Assembly: GCF_020991415.1 (NCBI RefSeq)
Contig: NZ_JAJMOY010000001.1
Coordinates: forward strand, 496,001-560,000
DNA length: 64,000 nucleotides
Reading direction: 5' to 3'
Source of the DNA: Flavobacterium sp. ENC
GTDB taxonomy: Bacteria; Bacteroidota; Bacteroidia; Flavobacteriales; Flavobacteriaceae
The notes beneath the pieces are model-generated. The model worked only from the letters and a program-made list of their open reading frames with translations, made no database searches and was not told where the DNA came from. Positions 63,965 through 64,000 of this stretch are shown piece after piece. The stretch's first letter is position 1; each line of letters begins with the position of its first letter. The position numbers and the translations under genes are program-made.

Positions 63965-64000
63965 ATGAAATCAAATATAAATATCATCTACACCCTGCTA
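63965..64000 (+). CDS. Start of a further gene of the uptake locus (cut by the window end)
   Basis: An ATG at 63965 opens a frame that reads MKSNINIIYTLL up to the last base. The hydrophobic start suggests a signal peptide. By position it should be an exported protein, often a glycoside hydrolase or another binding protein, of the same locus; 12 residues cannot show which. The 123-bp gap before it shows no terminator. Confidence 0.45.
   Translation, partial: MKSNINIIYTLL

Noticed and set aside
1..64000. CRISPR array, tRNA/rRNA genes, insertion sequences, prophage
   Set aside because: No regularly spaced direct repeats with unique spacers, no cloverleaf or rRNA wording, no transposase or phage structural gene seen; the repeats present are intergenic inverted repeats, not arrays.

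Overview
The window comes from a low-GC member of the Bacteroidota, most likely a Flavobacterium species. I base this on the SusC/SusD/SusE-type locus, a pectate lyase with a C-terminal type IX secretion sorting domain, TAnnTTTG promoter -7 boxes in front of many genes, a 14-gene nuo operon with a short NuoG that lacks the molybdopterin domain, and a CspA, AspRS and polyprenyl synthetase set typical of that group. No tRNA, rRNA, CRISPR array, insertion sequence or prophage was seen. Several apparent long reading frames begin at in-frame TTG/GTG codons upstream of the real ATG; those starts are corrected here.

Layout. 1-4.7 kb: the 3' end of a large surface/outer-membrane protein gene, a periplasmic TPR-CHAT protease-like protein, and an overlapping gene for a retropepsin-like aspartic protease. 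4.8-6.0 kb: a TetA-like MFS exporter. 6.2-12.4 kb: a tetR-tolC-mfp-RND tripartite efflux operon on the minus strand. 12.5-13.1 kb: a YceI-family gene which, like tetR, carries a GGAAACT-N14/15-AGTTTCC operator set against its promoter, so the two form a small regulon. 13.3-19.7 kb: polyprenyl diphosphate synthase, a small conserved gene, a small outer-membrane barrel, and sucA-sucB for the 2-oxoglutarate dehydrogenase complex. 19.9-24.6 kb: a TonB-dependent siderophore receptor with DUF3325-like, DUF3649-like and PepSY membrane proteins. 24.8-28.7 kb: a MORN-like protein, a TlpA-type thioredoxin, aspS and a cold-shock protein.

28.9-43.6 kb holds the complete respiratory complex I operon in the order A-B-C-D-E-F-(secreted unknown)-G-H-(ORF6N)-I-J-K-L-M-N. 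Two foreign-looking genes and three long inverted repeats sit at its gene junctions. 43.7-55.3 kb is a mixed stretch: a Bax-inhibitor-like protein, the secreted pectate lyase, an ALDH7-type dehydrogenase, a secreted class-II cyclic-nucleotide phosphodiesterase, 3-hydroxyanthranilate dioxygenase, an EEP-family phosphatase/nuclease, a remnant of a serine hydrolase, LD-carboxypeptidase, YraN and an ACT-domain protein. 55.7 kb to the end is a glycan-uptake locus with its own signalling chain: ECF sigma, FecR-type anti-sigma, SusC with an N-terminal STN signalling domain, SusD, SusE, and the first codons of one more gene cut by the window end.

The most notable non-genic theme is a set of long intergenic inverted repeats (arms about 13-33 nt, often built from short repeated words). 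The arm sequences mostly differ from place to place but the architecture is the same. The observations I rate highest are the ORF6N gene with a perfect hairpin whose sequence recurs inside its own reading frame, the TetR/RND/YceI operator set, the CHAT-retropepsin overlapping pair, and the palindromic elements.
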